DNA of 64,000 nt, from contig JAGEMR010000005.1 of the NCBI GenBank assembly GCA_021030915.1, positions 372,001 to 436,000 of the forward strand, given 5' to 3'. This document shows, piece by piece, positions 42,819 through 54,268 of this stretch. The first letter of the stretch is position 1, and every line of letters starts with the position of its first letter. Under the pieces are notes generated by a model, which was not told the DNA's origin, searched no databases, and saw nothing but the letters and a program-made list of their open reading frames with translations. This stretch comes from Astrothelium macrocarpum. Its lineage: Eukaryota > Ascomycota > Dothideomycetes > Trypetheliales > Trypetheliaceae. The translations under genes were made by a program, and so were the position numbers.

Positions 42819-44782
42819 ATGCTCTCATTTTTCAGATCTCTTCTTTGGTTCCTGTTTTTTCAGTACGCCTTTTCTATAACACTGAAACCGATTATACCCA
42901 GAAATAATGACGATGTCTTGCTGAAGAGATCACCTAATGCTGTGTTGAACCTTCAAAATTACTCTACTTTCTACTGGGCAGCAACAGGTTAGTGGGCCCT
43001 TTCTAATAATTTGTCCGCGTTCCACTACTAATATCGCATAAACAGCAAACTCAGACGTCGCGCTTGCTAACTTCACTGTCTATACACCTGGTCGAAATGA
43101 GACTATTGTGGCAATGGAAGGTTTCTCGGGCATGCTGAGCTCTGTCAAGTGTAATGATGATTCTATGCACCTAGAATTCAGTGATGATGAAGCGTTCGAC
43201 TACGCACGAGAAGTCTGGAGTTGGGTGAACGAACATGACAACCACTCCATTGTGATGGTTGCCGGGCAAGGTGACTGCGGATCAAATACAGATCGTCAGC
43301 CTTTTCAAGTAAATACTATTGACTACGACGTGCCAGACAGAACCATCAACCTTCAAGGCATGACGCAGGACTGGACCGCAGCAGCCCATACATTTGACCT
43401 ACACGTTGGTCATGTCGCAGTCCCCGGTGCCGCTGTCTCTAAGCGAGATGTTGGTCGAAATAGAGGCCGAGATACGGTTCGAGACCGGGTTCGAGAAAGG
43501 GTTCACGATAGGATCCAAAAGGCTCACGCTAGGATCCAAAAGATTCGAAATAGGATTCAAGATCGGATCCGAAAAACAGATCAACGTCTTGGCCGAGAAC
43601 GTACCAGAGACTGGACCATTGATGTTGCACACGATTTCAATGGCAATATTCAACTGTCAAAGGGTCCATTCTCCATTGGTCTATCGTTTGCTGGCTCCAA
43701 AACAACAGGCGAGTTCGACTTTGAGCTGGATGTGCATGCGATGCTCTTTATCCCTACGAATATCACTGCAAAGTTACAGCCGAGAGGCGTCTCAGCTACT
43801 GCTGAATTCACGCTCATGGCCTCTGGCGCAATTTCAGGCACAAATCTTGGCAGATCTATCAACGTCCTTGATATCCCTCTTGGCGGTCTCTATATCCCCG
43901 GCGGCATTCTCGATCTTGGTCCTAATCTAGACATTGATGTTGGGGTATCAGTCGGTCCAATCTCAGGAAGAGCGACAATAACTGGCGGGACGACGGTTTC
44001 CATATCTGACTCCGCTGTCCTTGAAGTCGACGTCTTTCGTCCAAGGTTAAATCAACACTCGGGTTGGGAACCCACTACCACTCCTTTGCCATGGACGGTC
44101 ACTGCGCAGATTACAGGCGCGGCGAGTGTTTATGTGCAGTCCAGTCTCAATGTCAAGGCAGAGTTTCTGGGTCTTGGTGTCGAGTTTGGGTTGGCTCTCA
44201 AGATGCCTTATGTTAACGCTCAGATCACTGCATTTACCTCAGACACCGGAGCTTGTCCAGCGCAACCACCACCACGACATACTTTAGGCGTGGCATTTAC
44301 TCCGTCCATTGGTGGTCTGCTTGAGATCGAAGCAGCCAAAGTCAACAACGTTGGAAGTCCACTTTGGAGTCGCATCCTTGCTGTAAGTTTCTTTGACTCG
44401 TGACGCTCGAGAATCCCATTTGCTGACAGACAATCGATAGAACAAGGTCTTCTGGTACCGATCTCTCTGCTGGGGTTTTGGTCCTACCATCGGGCCTCCG
44501 CCACCTCCTGGTAAAGGGGGTAAAATTCGTCGCTTTCCTCAGGTTTCATCCCAAATCCCAACGCTAAACTCTACCGCTCAAACTTCAGCTGTGCCCCCCA
44601 TTGGTATCAGTGCGATCAATACCACTCTGAATTCGGCGAAATGGCCGCCTCTTTTCCCATTGGTAGTAATTCCAAACTTGTCAAATTCGACAAGCATTAA
44701 TGGAACGAGTTCTAATGGAACGAGCTCTGTGAAAATGTTGCGGCAGAGACCATACGATTACTCCGGAGCCATCGTAGAGTGA
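42819..44782 (+). CDS. Secreted DUF7029-type protein with an Arg-rich repeated segment
   Basis: Model: exons 42819-42987, 43046-44382 and 44441-44782; introns of 58 nt each; 615 residues. The first 20 residues (MLSFFRSLLWFLFFQYAFS) are a signal peptide. The next part (ANFTVYTPGRNETIVAMEGF, MHLEFSDDEAFDYAREVW, VWSWVNEHDNHSIVMV) resembles the fungal DUF7029 domain, and the later beta-rich part resembles its usual DUF7223 partner; both are recalled, not searched. Dibasic KR sites suit Kex2 processing. Residues about 189-245 are unusually Arg-rich (RDRVRERVHDRIQKAHARIQ) and arise from a 12-nt repeat. The C-terminal exon adds a Pro-rich loop, an N-glycosylation-rich Asn/Ser/Thr segment and no clear GPI anchor. 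Function is unknown; a cell-surface role is likely. Confidence 0.78.
43465..43580 (+). repeat. Degenerate 12-nt repeats coding for an Arg-rich helix
   Basis: Units such as GAGACCGGGTTC, GAGAAAGGGTTC and ACGATAGGATCC follow one another, interrupted by 9-nt insertions and continuing as AAGATCGGATCC. Each unit codes for four residues of the form R/Q-D/E-R-V/I. The array lies inside the DUF7029-type gene and stays in frame. Confidence 0.7.
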
Positions 44783-45273
44783 TAGATGTTATATTGCTGG
44801 CGCTAACTTTCCAGTTCATCGTAGTTGCTACGTTTCTGCGCGTGCGGGTCCACGGCAATCCCCACGTAAGCTTGATAGACAGTTTGTCTTTTGTGTACAA
44901 TATGACAACGGCGCCATCAGGAAAAAATGAGCTGGATAGATAGATTGACAAGACACAGCGCGCGAGCGCTTTGTGTACTATGTAATAGTATATAGGATAT
45001 ACAGCGAGAAATATATGGCAGATCCCCACCAAGATATGAAACCGTTAAATCCGATCAAGAACCAAGTCCACCAGTGACTTTTTATTCCCTGATATGGCTT
45101 GTAGAGGTATCAAGCAAAGCACCAATCCAATCATTCCCATGCACCAAGAGCCATGCCGAACCCGTAAATCATGCTTTCGTATATCCATCATACATGTCAC
45201 CATCAATCCCAAATCATCCAACCATAGATAAACTCCCTCTCTTCTCCATGCACAAAGATCCCTCTCCCCCCTC
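44783..45273. other. Short convergent intergenic
   Basis: The DUF7029-type gene and the conserved 593-aa gene end towards each other here. The C-rich right end (about 45.27-45.33 kb) is the complement of the G-rich end of the latter gene. No gene is seen. Confidence 0.55.
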
Positions 45274-47106
45274 TTACAACCCCCCCAAAACCACCCTCCC
45301 CACCCCCCCAACCTCCCCCCTCGCACCCACCCGACTCGCCTCCTCAAACTCCCTCACGACGCCCGCAACCAGCACCTTGCGCACCTTCGCATCGGCCTTC
45401 GCAAACAGCTCGCCGACCCCGGGGCTGCCCGCCACATGCTCCGGCCGCTCCAGCAGGCTCAGGATGCGCGTGTACGTGTCGATCAGCACGTCGCACAGCG
45501 TGGCGAAGGTCTCGAAGAAGTCCGGCTCGAAGGGCAGCGACGGCGTCAGCAGGTGCGTGTACGACTCGTTGGGCAGCAGGGCGTCGGGCGCGTGCGACTC
45601 CGTCGGCGACGTGTAGCTGCTGGGTCCGCCGCCGATACCGTTGCTGGTGGTGTTGATGCTGGTCGGAGGCGTGGTGAAGGCGTTGGTGGAGTCGGGCCAG
45701 GCGTCTGTGGCGCTGCTGGGCTCGATGGGCGTCGTTGTGCTATTGTTGTTGTTGGTGTTGTTGTTATCGCTGGTGCCGCCGGCGGTGGTGGTGGAGGCGA
45801 GCGATTGCGTGGCGGATGAGGCGCGCCGCGATTTGGAGGAGGCGGTGGCGGCGGCGGTGGCGCGCTTGAACATCTGTGGGATGCGGGCGCGGGAGAGGGA
45901 GGAGGAAGGGGGCGCGTCGGGCGGGTGTAGGGTTTGGTAGGATTCGAATTCGGCGAGAAGGGCGTTGAGTGCGCGGAGGTATTCGACGGGCGTTTGCGAG
46001 TTGAGGTCGAGGATCGTGGGGATGGAGTAGCCGAGGAGGAGGTAGTTAGTGGCACGGCGGGCGAGCTTGCGGGATTCGAAGTAGGAGAGGCGAGAGAGGT
46101 CGGATTTCGTGAAGTGGAGGGTGTTGAACCAGTATATTCGGCCTTCGTGACTATTGGAGGGGATCAGCTCAGTCTGATAATGGATTGATGGCATGACTTA
46201 CGCTTTTCGTAGGTAGTCTAATGTCGATATTCGTTTTGATGCCATGTCATGTATGTGTTGGTAGACCTGGTTTGGATTTTGGTTGCTGCTTGTCGACGAC
46301 ATGGAGACGGGCGGACCTAATGTGGAAGCATTCTGCGTGTAGGTAAAACTAGACGCATAGGCACTCGATGAAGGCTTCCCCATATCGTCACCTCTTGACT
46401 TGGTACCGAAGGGTGTGACCAGCATGCCCAATCTACCCCTTGATCCTGCTCCTTCAGGATAACTGATGTAGCCGTGGTCGACGCTCTCAGAGGACTTCTT
46501 CTTCCGAGAAAAGCCCGGGACAGACAAGCCCGGCTTGCCGTAATGACCAGTAGCAGATACAGATCTTTTCTTGGGGGAGATGGAGGACGATGAAGCCGGT
46601 GGACCAAAGTTGTAATTAGGGGGTGGTCCGATGTCAGTGGGCGAGCGCAGAGACACGGAGCGGCGAACGGAGGTGCCAAACTCGGTAACAGAAGTGGTCA
46701 AACTGTGCAGAGAAGACTCTCTCCGTTTTGATCGGGTGGAGGAATTGCTGCTGTGCTTGTCTTCGAAGCCGTTGGGGTCGACAACGGGGCTGGCGGTGAC
46801 GGACGAAGCTTGAGCGTCCCGAATCTTTGGATTCCACAGCACGCTCTTCCGGGAAAAGATGCTCCCGCCACCATTGGAGCGTGGAGAAGATGATGAGGCT
46901 TTTGTCATGCTTGGCCTCCCGCCGTGTGGGGGTTTTGGAGCAAGCCAAGGACCGCCTTCCTCCCGAGCAGGGCCGATGGGATGACAGGCGCCGGGGTGGG
47001 AACCAGGGAGGGGAAGAAAGCCGACAGGCTGGAAGTACTGAGGTTGGGCGAATAGTGCGGAAGAGATTGTGGCAGAGGCACCGGAGGTTTGGTTCAGTCC
47101 CAACAT
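45274..47106 (-). CDS. Conserved fungal protein of unknown function, two exons, 593 residues
   Basis: Model: exons 46202-47106 and 45274-46150 with a 51-nt intron. The splice joins STLDYLRKA to HEGRIYWFNTLHF, forming a block I recognise as conserved in Pezizomycotina. Residues 1-290 are Ser/Pro/Lys-rich and likely disordered, with several SVSLRSP-type phosphorylation-prone sites. The folded part (about 290-400) includes LSRLSYFESRKLARRATNYLLLGYSIP, VEYLRALNALLAEFESYQTLHPPD and RARIPQMFKRA. A low-complexity Thr/Asn region follows, then a C-terminal helical domain (TLCDVLIDTYTRILSLLE, ELFAKADAKVRKVLVAGVVREFEEASR). No signal peptide or membrane segment is present. Another start, MTKASSSSPRS further in, is possible. 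Confidence 0.78.
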
Positions 47107-47535
47107 TCAATCCTGGGGGTGGATCTTAGGCTAGGTCAAGAAGCCCCTGATACCAGAGCCGACGTGCGCCAGTCCCGTTCCAACCGTGACCCCGGAAAAT
47201 CCTGCGCTGCTTGCTAGATGAAGATACTGCTGAGCTGTCGTCTCTGACCGAATTGGCTACTTGGATGCCCTCTGTGCCTTGTTGTTGGAGGCCTCACGCT
47301 CATTCACGCGCTGCAAGAGTGAACGGCCAGGGTGGAGTGTGATGAGAGTTTGCTGCATGCAGCAGGCTTTGAGGCGCCGCGTGTGTTTCATGCACGTCAA
47401 CGTCTAAACATCAAACGACCATTCCGGCCCATTCAACTTGGCTGATCATTGTTTTCGAGCTACATTACTCATGTCGTGACGAGAATTTTTCCGCTGCCAT
47501 TGTCCGTTGCTTGGACGGCTTCTTCACCTACATCC
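47107..47535. promoter_or_regulatory. Divergent region between the 593-aa protein gene and ect1
   Basis: Two genes point away from each other across 429 bp. The region includes GTTTGCTGCATGCAGC, a small inverted repeat around 47350-47365. No gene is seen; promoter function is inferred from position. Confidence 0.45.
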
Positions 47536-49130
47536 ATGGCTTCAGACCAAAATCCAGAGGTACGTAGCAGTAGCACAAATTGTTGGCGTCTTTTTATGCT
47601 GCCGCTTTCCGCCTAAAAAGCCGCATACGAGACTGATTTCACTTCTCAGGCAGCCGAGGTGCCGAGTCCAGGCCATTGGCCCGTTGACCCCCAAGGGGAT
47701 GTACCTCTATCCGATGACAGGATCTGGGTTGATGGCTGCTTCGACTTTCAACATCATGGTCATGCCGGGGCCATGCTGCAGGCCCGCCAATTGGGAACTG
47801 AGCTATGGGTGGGCATTCACTCCGACGAAGCCATTCTCGAAAACAAAGGTCCAACTGTAATGACTCTAGCCGAACGGTGAGTGTGCCATCAGCACCACTG
47901 GCTTCCTGACCAGTGGGAACAAGCTGATGGCGCCTTTATAGCGTCTTTGCAACTGAAGCATGTCGATGGGTGACCAAAGCCGTACCGCACGCTCCTTATG
48001 TCACCACGTTGCCTTGGATTACCCATTATGGATGTAGATATGTCGTTCATGGAGATGACATTACCTCCGATAGTAGTGGCGAAGACTGTTATCGCTTTGT
48101 CAAAGCTGCCGGCCGTTTTAAAGTCGTCAAACGTACTCCTGGCATTTCAACAACTGAACTAGTCGGTCGAATGCTCCTGTGTACTAAGAGCCATTTCATA
48201 AAGAATTTTGAAGCAGTCTTGAATGGCGAAGAAGGCAGCGGTAATGACTCTGAACGCAAAAGCACCGGCACTGAAATGCGCTCTCGAATCCAAGCCTATG
48301 CCACCGACGAGACTGGGCGTGCACCAGGCGCTGAGGTCTACATATGGAAGCCGTCACACCAGAAGAATCCTGCACATCTGACAGCTGCATCTACTCTTGA
48401 TACACCCCCGCACGAGCACAACCTGAGTACCTTCACACGCCTCGTTGAGGGCCGATCGCCTCAACCTGACCAGCGCATCATCTACGTTGACGGCGGCTGG
48501 GACCTCTTTTCGTCTGGACACATTGAGTTCCTTCGCCTTGTATATGAGCATGAAACCAAATTGGATCACGACAGTAGCTGGAATGGTGCCGAGCGCGTGC
48601 AAGAGCGCATCGCTCGAGTAGGATGGGACTATCCTCCCTTCTATGTCGTTGCGGGTATCCATGATGACGAGGTCATCAACTACTGGAAGGGCGTCAACTA
48701 TCCGATCATGAACCTCTATGAGCGTCTGCTGTGTCTGTTGCCCTGTAGATATATCCACGCCGTCATCGTCTCTGCGCCGTTCATTCCAAACGAGACCTAT
48801 TTGTCTTCTCTCCCGTACTGCAAGGCTAAGAGCCTACCGGATCTGGTGTGCCATGGGCCAACAGCGTTTACACCATTGCCCCAAGATCCGTACGTGGATG
48901 CGAAAAAGTTGGGCATCTTCCGCGAGGTTGAGCATCATCGATTTGCGGACGTCAATGCGGCAACGATTGTAGAAAGGATCTTGAAGAGTCGGGCAATGTA
49001 TGAGGAGAGGCAGCGGATCAAGGGTGTGAAGGGACTAGGCGAGGAAGCGGTGAGAAAGAGGGAGGACGAGGAGAGGAAGGCGGAGGAGGTGAGGGAGCAG
49101 AGGTTGAGGGATGCAAAGCGCGAGAGATGA
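47536..49130 (+). CDS. ect1: Ethanolamine-phosphate cytidylyltransferase
   Basis: Model: exons 47536-47559, 47650-47876 and 47942-49130; introns of 90 and 65 nt; 479 residues. The enzyme makes CDP-ethanolamine in the Kennedy pathway to phosphatidylethanolamine. Two cytidylyltransferase folds are present. The first, from about residue 30, shows IWVDGCFDFQHHGHAGAM with the HxGH nucleotide-binding motif and a later GDDI and RTPGISTTELVGRML. The second, from about residue 260, shows YVDGGWDLFSSGHIEFLR, where HxGH is changed to SSGH, so this half may be non-catalytic or altered. The C-terminus is a highly charged coiled segment (REDEERKAEEVREQRLRD-like). The first exon codes for only MASDQNPE. Confidence 0.93.
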
Positions 49131-49610
49131 TGGATGGGGAGTTTCTACCATTGCAGTTCAGATGCCAGACAATAGACTATGATAGCCGTGCTTGATTCCG
49201 TACCTCACTCCTCAGCGCAGTGGCTACGAGAAAAAGATAACCAAAAGATTTGTTATGTAACTAGAAACCACAAGCTAGATATCAACCGATTTCTGCCAGC
49301 CCACAAGACGATACGAACGCTGTATATCGAAAGACAAGGTAATTACACCCCAAAACCATTTTCTGACCTAGATGGGAGCACGAATGTATATATCGATGGC
49401 TGAAGTACGAGTAGTCCAGAGGCGACGAAATGGGAAGCTACCAAGGTTTGCAATAAGACATTTCACCAGTCACATCTTGAGGAGATCCCCAACAATGGTC
49501 AGTTCAGAGCCTATAGCACGTGGATATCGGCTGATCCCCAAGTACCACCTCCGCCTCTTCCCTGCCTCTTTTGTGTAGATAGCCTCCAATCGTCTTCACT
49601 GGCGTATCTG
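49131..49610. other. Short convergent intergenic
   Basis: The stretch between ect1 and the next minus-strand gene. Short frames only; nothing recognised. Confidence 0.55.
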
Positions 49611-51156
49611 TTATGTAGAGGCTGGATTCGCTTGTTTGGCATTGTACGACATCGCTGGCCACCCCGCTCTAAGCTGTTCCAAGCTCTCCCAGTTTTCTTC
49701 ACGGCACGCGCCGAGGCCTTTATCTCCAGCTTCCTCCATTTCTGACGGCATTAGCTCGGCGACAACTTTGTCTGGATAGTTGCGAAGCTGAATACCGTGA
49801 GAATTGCGCTTTACCACTTCGAGAAGAAGAGCAGCGCTGGAATCTGCCTTGATTTTGTGATCGGGGGGTGCTTGAAGTGCTCGTGCCAGGTGGACCTTCG
49901 GAATCGTCGAATCTGGCGCTAGGAGACTTTTGTACAGGACCATTTGCTTGATCCGGTAGCCTACCTTGGTAGTCCTCCAATGTCTCTCTTGCTTTCCTCC
50001 CTAGCATCTTTGCTGTGCCACTCCTGTTGTCTCTTGTGGCTTCGAGCTGTCCTTTAGCATAGATCCCGCGGCTTTTTTGAAGACACAATTGCGCACAATC
50101 GGAGAACGACTCGCCAGTGACAGGACATTTGCCCTGCTCCGGACGGGTAGTGCTCAGCCGCAAATTGGGAAGAGTGCGTAGCGATGCACAAGTCTTCGGG
50201 ACTTCATCCGGTTCTCGATACTCTCGACGCTTATGTGGTTCATAGAGCTCGTTGAAGTGCCATTTCCGATTCGATGATGCCATCCCAAATCCATACCTTC
50301 CGATGCGAGTTCTGAGACTGATCTCCGCTTCGGAAAGTATTCTCGTTCGTTGGTCAAGCTTTTCCATGTCAACTGCACCAAACCGGACGTACGACGCAAA
50401 GAACAAGCTAGAGTCGTTCTCTTGCCAGAGCTCCAAGTCCCTCCAGTCAACAGTAATCGGTTGACGTACCACAATGTAACCGGGTTTGACCGCTGCACCA
50501 AAGTCCCAGAGGAATTTTAACTTCGGAACCATGTTCGCTTGTGACGAGTCTGGGTGTTCGACTGAGGGTTCGATCGGTACATACATCTGTCGAATTATTG
50601 GATTTTGGTGCTTGTCTTGAAGTTTCTGGCCTCCAAGACTCGTCAACAGGTGACATGATACCTGGTCTCTATTGATCCGGGATAGGATGACAACAGGGTG
50701 TCCAAAGCCCTCTTTGTTCCCATTTCCATACCACATCGTATAGAGATCTTTCGAGATTGTCCCGTCTCTCTGTCTCGCAGCTGCTTCGACTCTTTCCAAT
50801 GGCGGAAGGAAGAGAACACGCCCTCGTACTGCATCGTGGTCTGCTACTTTTGGAAATCTAGGCAGTATTGGGCGAGCCATTACTCCATTCCTTTGAACCC
50901 CTTTCCTCCATTCTAATTCCGGAGAAGAAATCGAATCCAGTGTATGAGCTTCGTCTTGACCCTGATGTTCCGCTTGATTTTGTGGCTGGGCCTGATTCCG
51001 CTTGCAACAAATGTGAGGTCCTGGACGATTTGGAGACGAATTGAGGCTTTGGAAATCCATTCTTAGATTATGCAGAATAAATTCGAGAGATCGATAAACG
51101 GATGAAATGGGATTAGACTCTGACGTGATGCTGCAGAATGGTGTAATTAAAGCCAA
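49611..51156 (-). CDS. Uncharacterised fungal protein; 3' part needs an intron or a frameshift
   Basis: The frame from 51156 is open to 49720, but after TLEDYQ (near 49966) its sequence loses protein-like character. A second frame, from about 49960 down to the stop at 49611, reads GYRIKQMVLYKSLLAPDSTIPK onward as a well-behaved helical protein. The two can be joined by a 46-nt GTAGGC..TAG intron (49919-49964), giving 499 residues, or by a one-base indel at the GG near 49964-49965. The intron lacks a clear branch site, so an indel (mutation or assembly error) is at least as likely. The middle part has HPVVILSRINRDQVSCHLLTS, KFLWDFGAAVKPGYIVVRQP and SLFFASYVRFGAVD, which I recognise only as a conserved fungal type. 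Function is unknown. MDFQSLNSSPNR may be the true start. Confidence 0.62.
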
Positions 51157-52687
51157 GACGAAATTTGAATGACTGTATTAAATGTATTCGTATCCCGGCT
51201 CTCGAAAAGAAAGAAAAAGAAAAGAAGGACCATGATCTGTTTGGCATGATAAATCCGAAGAGTGATTCAGGCAGAATCAGAATTTTTCATTTTGGCCTAA
51301 GGTTTAGTTTGTGATTGCAGTGCCATTGGATATTGACGGAGTAGTCCAAATCATAATTCAAGGACAGGAGCGCAGAAGGACCATGAGAGAAGACCTGCAT
51401 AGTCTAAAGGTAAATTGTCAGTGGGCAAAGTGCTTTGCAACATGGAATCAAATTGTCGCGTCTGAGAAACTTCAAAATTGTAAGTCACAAATAAATTGGG
51501 GCAGGAAGAACTTTGATGGCAACAATCGAGGAAGGTACATTTTCTGGATTTGAGGAAGCTATGCGGCGCTTTTTGTGACACAAATAGCCAACGTTCTTAA
51601 GTTCTGATTGTGAGTCTAATCTTGCATGCACATTCCTATATGAAGAAGGCTTAGTTCTTCTGGTAAAATTGATCCACGATCGCTGTTGCTTTCCCGATGA
51701 GAGGAGAAGAAGTTGTCGGTCCATTCAAAGTCCATCCTGATGCTCTTGAGCAAGAGATGCTGCACCTTTGGTTGTCCTTGTGGTGTAGCATTTTAAGGAA
51801 ACCAAAAACCAAGTGTTGGGAGTGTCGGTGGCTGCTTGTAATGTGGAATGGATAGCCGCTGTGTTGTGTCTGGGATAAAGGTACTTGTCCGTGAGTGTGC
51901 CTTGGTAATGGTTGCCCGGTGAGACATGTCCGTTCTTTCTGTCTTGTGAACGACTCTCAAGATAAGTTACTTTCTTGAAGTGGACATTGAGTTGCGCTAC
52001 ACAGATCCAAGTTCAAGCTCCTAGAAGATCGTGGAAAGTGCTTATGTCAATACTGCTCGATGAGATGTTCTCGCACAGTGATCCTGTTTTCAAACAAGGC
52101 GTTCAATGGTTGAACACGATTTTTATGGAACTTTTCTACAGTAAATTTCTCCCGTCGACCCTACTGTCTATATGACTAACCAGGTCATTGCCGCCATTCA
52201 CATCCGAATTCCAGCGCTTTCAGCACGCGATGCAGTGAATATTTGTGCATACGTGGCAACTGCAGTATATAATTGTAAATTCATTGTCATAGGCTTATTG
52301 TGTCATTCATGACGGAAGACTTTAAGATTGCAATTCACGTCGAGGTAGTGACGACCACTTTGCGTAGTCCGGATTATGTGTACGATTTTTTTGTGGTCGG
52401 CATACTTAAAGGCGTAACCTTTATGGCGAGATGGGACACTGTAGCCGTGTTATCTCATTTCATGTTCCGGACCCGCGCACAGTTGGGTATCTTATTAATT
52501 TGATGTTAGGACAAACACTCGCTAGATCGCCTACCCGAAGATAGCCCGTGAGTGTCAGCCCTTGACTACGTCATCCTACGGTGCTCGCGCGCTTGTTAGA
52601 GGGTACCTTGTTCAAATTCAATAAGGCAGGAGTTCTGACACTGTTCGAGATTGTCGTACTGAGTTTCAAGGTCCCCTTCTGGTCGAC
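51157..52687. other. 1.5-kb intergenic, no gene recognised
   Basis: The region lies between divergent genes (uncharacterised protein and get1). It is AT-rich with frames of at most 80 codons; none shows a domain or a plausible splice partner. Confidence 0.55.
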
Positions 52688-53440
52688 ATGGTTTCTGTCC
52701 TCTTATGGGCATTCCTCCTACAGCTTGTCATACACGTAATCAACACATTCGGAGCATCGTCCGTTAACGAACTGGTACGGTTGACACCGTGTTATTAGTC
52801 TGAGAAAATTGCAGCTAATAAAAAGAAAAGCTATGGCGTCTCTACAACGAACTTCCAATTGCTACTTCCAAAGCTGCCCAGGATCAGACGAGGCTCAGAC
52901 GAGAAGTTATCCGTCTTAACAAAGAAATCAGTGGTGTGAGCGCTCAAGACGAGTTTTCAAAGTGGGCGAAGCTGCGCAGGCAGTTGGATAAAGCCAAGGC
53001 TGAATATGATAAGGCCGGTGGGCCGCGCTCCCTTTCATCGCATCAAGTGTGATGCAAATACTGATTTTCGCGCAGCATCATCTATGGAATCATCGAAAGC
53101 AAAATTCGACTCAACGATAAACATTGTGCGATGGATTTGCACCAACGGGTTGCGTCTTTTTCTGCAATACTGGTATTCAAAGGCGCCAATGTTTTGGATA
53201 CCAAGTGGATGGGTGCCAGGTTACGTCGAGTGGCTTTTGTCGTTCCCTCGGGCACCAAAAGGGAGCATAAGTATACAACTTTGGCAGATTGCTTGCGCAA
53301 GTGTCATAGGAATGGTTAGTGAAGCAATATCGGCGTTATATGCATTACAAGTTGGGAGTAGTTCAAAGGGCAAGCCACAAGCCTATCGATCAGGAGCAGA
53401 AAGCAAAGTCAATGGGCCTGATGGTAAAAAGGAGTTATGA
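52688..53440 (+). CDS. get1: Get1, ER receptor subunit for tail-anchored protein insertion
   Basis: Model: exons 52688-52774, 52831-53017 and 53076-53440; introns of 56 and 58 nt; 212 residues. The protein is the WRB/Get1 subunit that, with Get2, receives tail-anchored proteins from Get3 at the ER membrane. The first exon codes for an N-terminal membrane helix (VSVLLWAFLLQLVIHVINTF). The second codes for the cytosolic coiled coil (RLRREVIRLNKEISGVSAQDEFSKWAKLRRQLDKA). The third carries two more membrane segments around LRLFLQYWYSKAPMFWIP and ISIQLWQIACASVIGMVSEA, plus a short charged tail. Every junction preserves the family pattern WAKLRRQLDK/..ESSKAKFDSTINIVRW. The order of three membrane helices with the coiled coil after the first is diagnostic. 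Confidence 0.93.
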
Positions 53441-54268
53441 CATCGCTACTTCATATCATACGTATGATACCCTGTTTTTTTTTTAGACTACAAAATCGAA
53501 AATCATGTCCGTTCAGACTCAGTGAAATCAATGGGGAAATGTATCTCACGATTTTGACGCACAATCATCATAGCAAAGGCTTTGACTATGCAACACGATG
53601 TGAGACGACCTTGGCAGGCCAATGGTTAATCTTGGCATGCTTATTGAACTCATAGATCACGGTATGAAACCGATCAATAAGTCTTCGAAAGCGCCGTACA
53701 GATATTGATAATGAAGTCATTTGTATAATGGGTGATGAAGGAAAAAGTCTACTGATGGCAAAGAAAAGACCTTTGATACTCTATGATTGAAAGGGCAAGC
53801 GGGATTGACAACACCCGACGTAGCAAGATTGCTGAGATAGATTCTCGAATTGATCAAAGAATCAAGCCATGTCAGTGCCTTGGGTGCAAGTAATTTTAGA
53901 GAGTACGGGAATTTCTATGGTCAGCCTCCCGCACCAGCCATCGATGGTCTGTGCGAAGCGGTATGCAGGCAATTAAGACTAGCGTGGGCAATACGTGATG
54001 CATCTTCTCATAAGCGCGTCAAGTCGCGTCTTCCAACCAGTAAACATCTGTGCGTCACCTCGGCCTTTAACTACCTACCCACCTCCCACCTTCTCCTCTT
54101 CCTCTTCTTCCTCAAGCCTCTTCATTCAAAGCTTGCTACCTTGCAAGCTTACGGCGTTGTGGTACGACTTGCTCTTCTGCTGTCAGTAAAGCTGGTCTTG
54201 CCACACCACCACCCCATTGTCTTTCTTCTTCACCATACCTTGTAGACAATCCGCCATCCGTCACCAAG
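53441..54268. promoter_or_regulatory. Upstream region of rnr1
   Basis: The 828-bp stretch carries a pair of CGCGTC elements (listed separately) and, at about 54.07-54.12 kb, a pyrimidine-rich tract common near fungal transcription starts. No gene is seen. Confidence 0.5.
54015..54030 (+). promoter_or_regulatory. Two CGCGTC elements one helical turn apart upstream of rnr1
   Basis: CGCGTC occurs at 54015-54020 and 54025-54030, about 240-255 bp before the rnr1 start. The sequence overlaps the core of MBF/DSC1 sites (ACGCGT), which drive S-phase expression of RNR genes in yeasts, but neither copy is a full ACGCGT. Binding is inferred. Confidence 0.35.

Noticed and set aside
45546..46055. 169-codon Pro/Ser/Thr-rich minus-strand frame
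   Set aside because: Out-of-frame reading of the 593-aa protein gene's low-complexity part.
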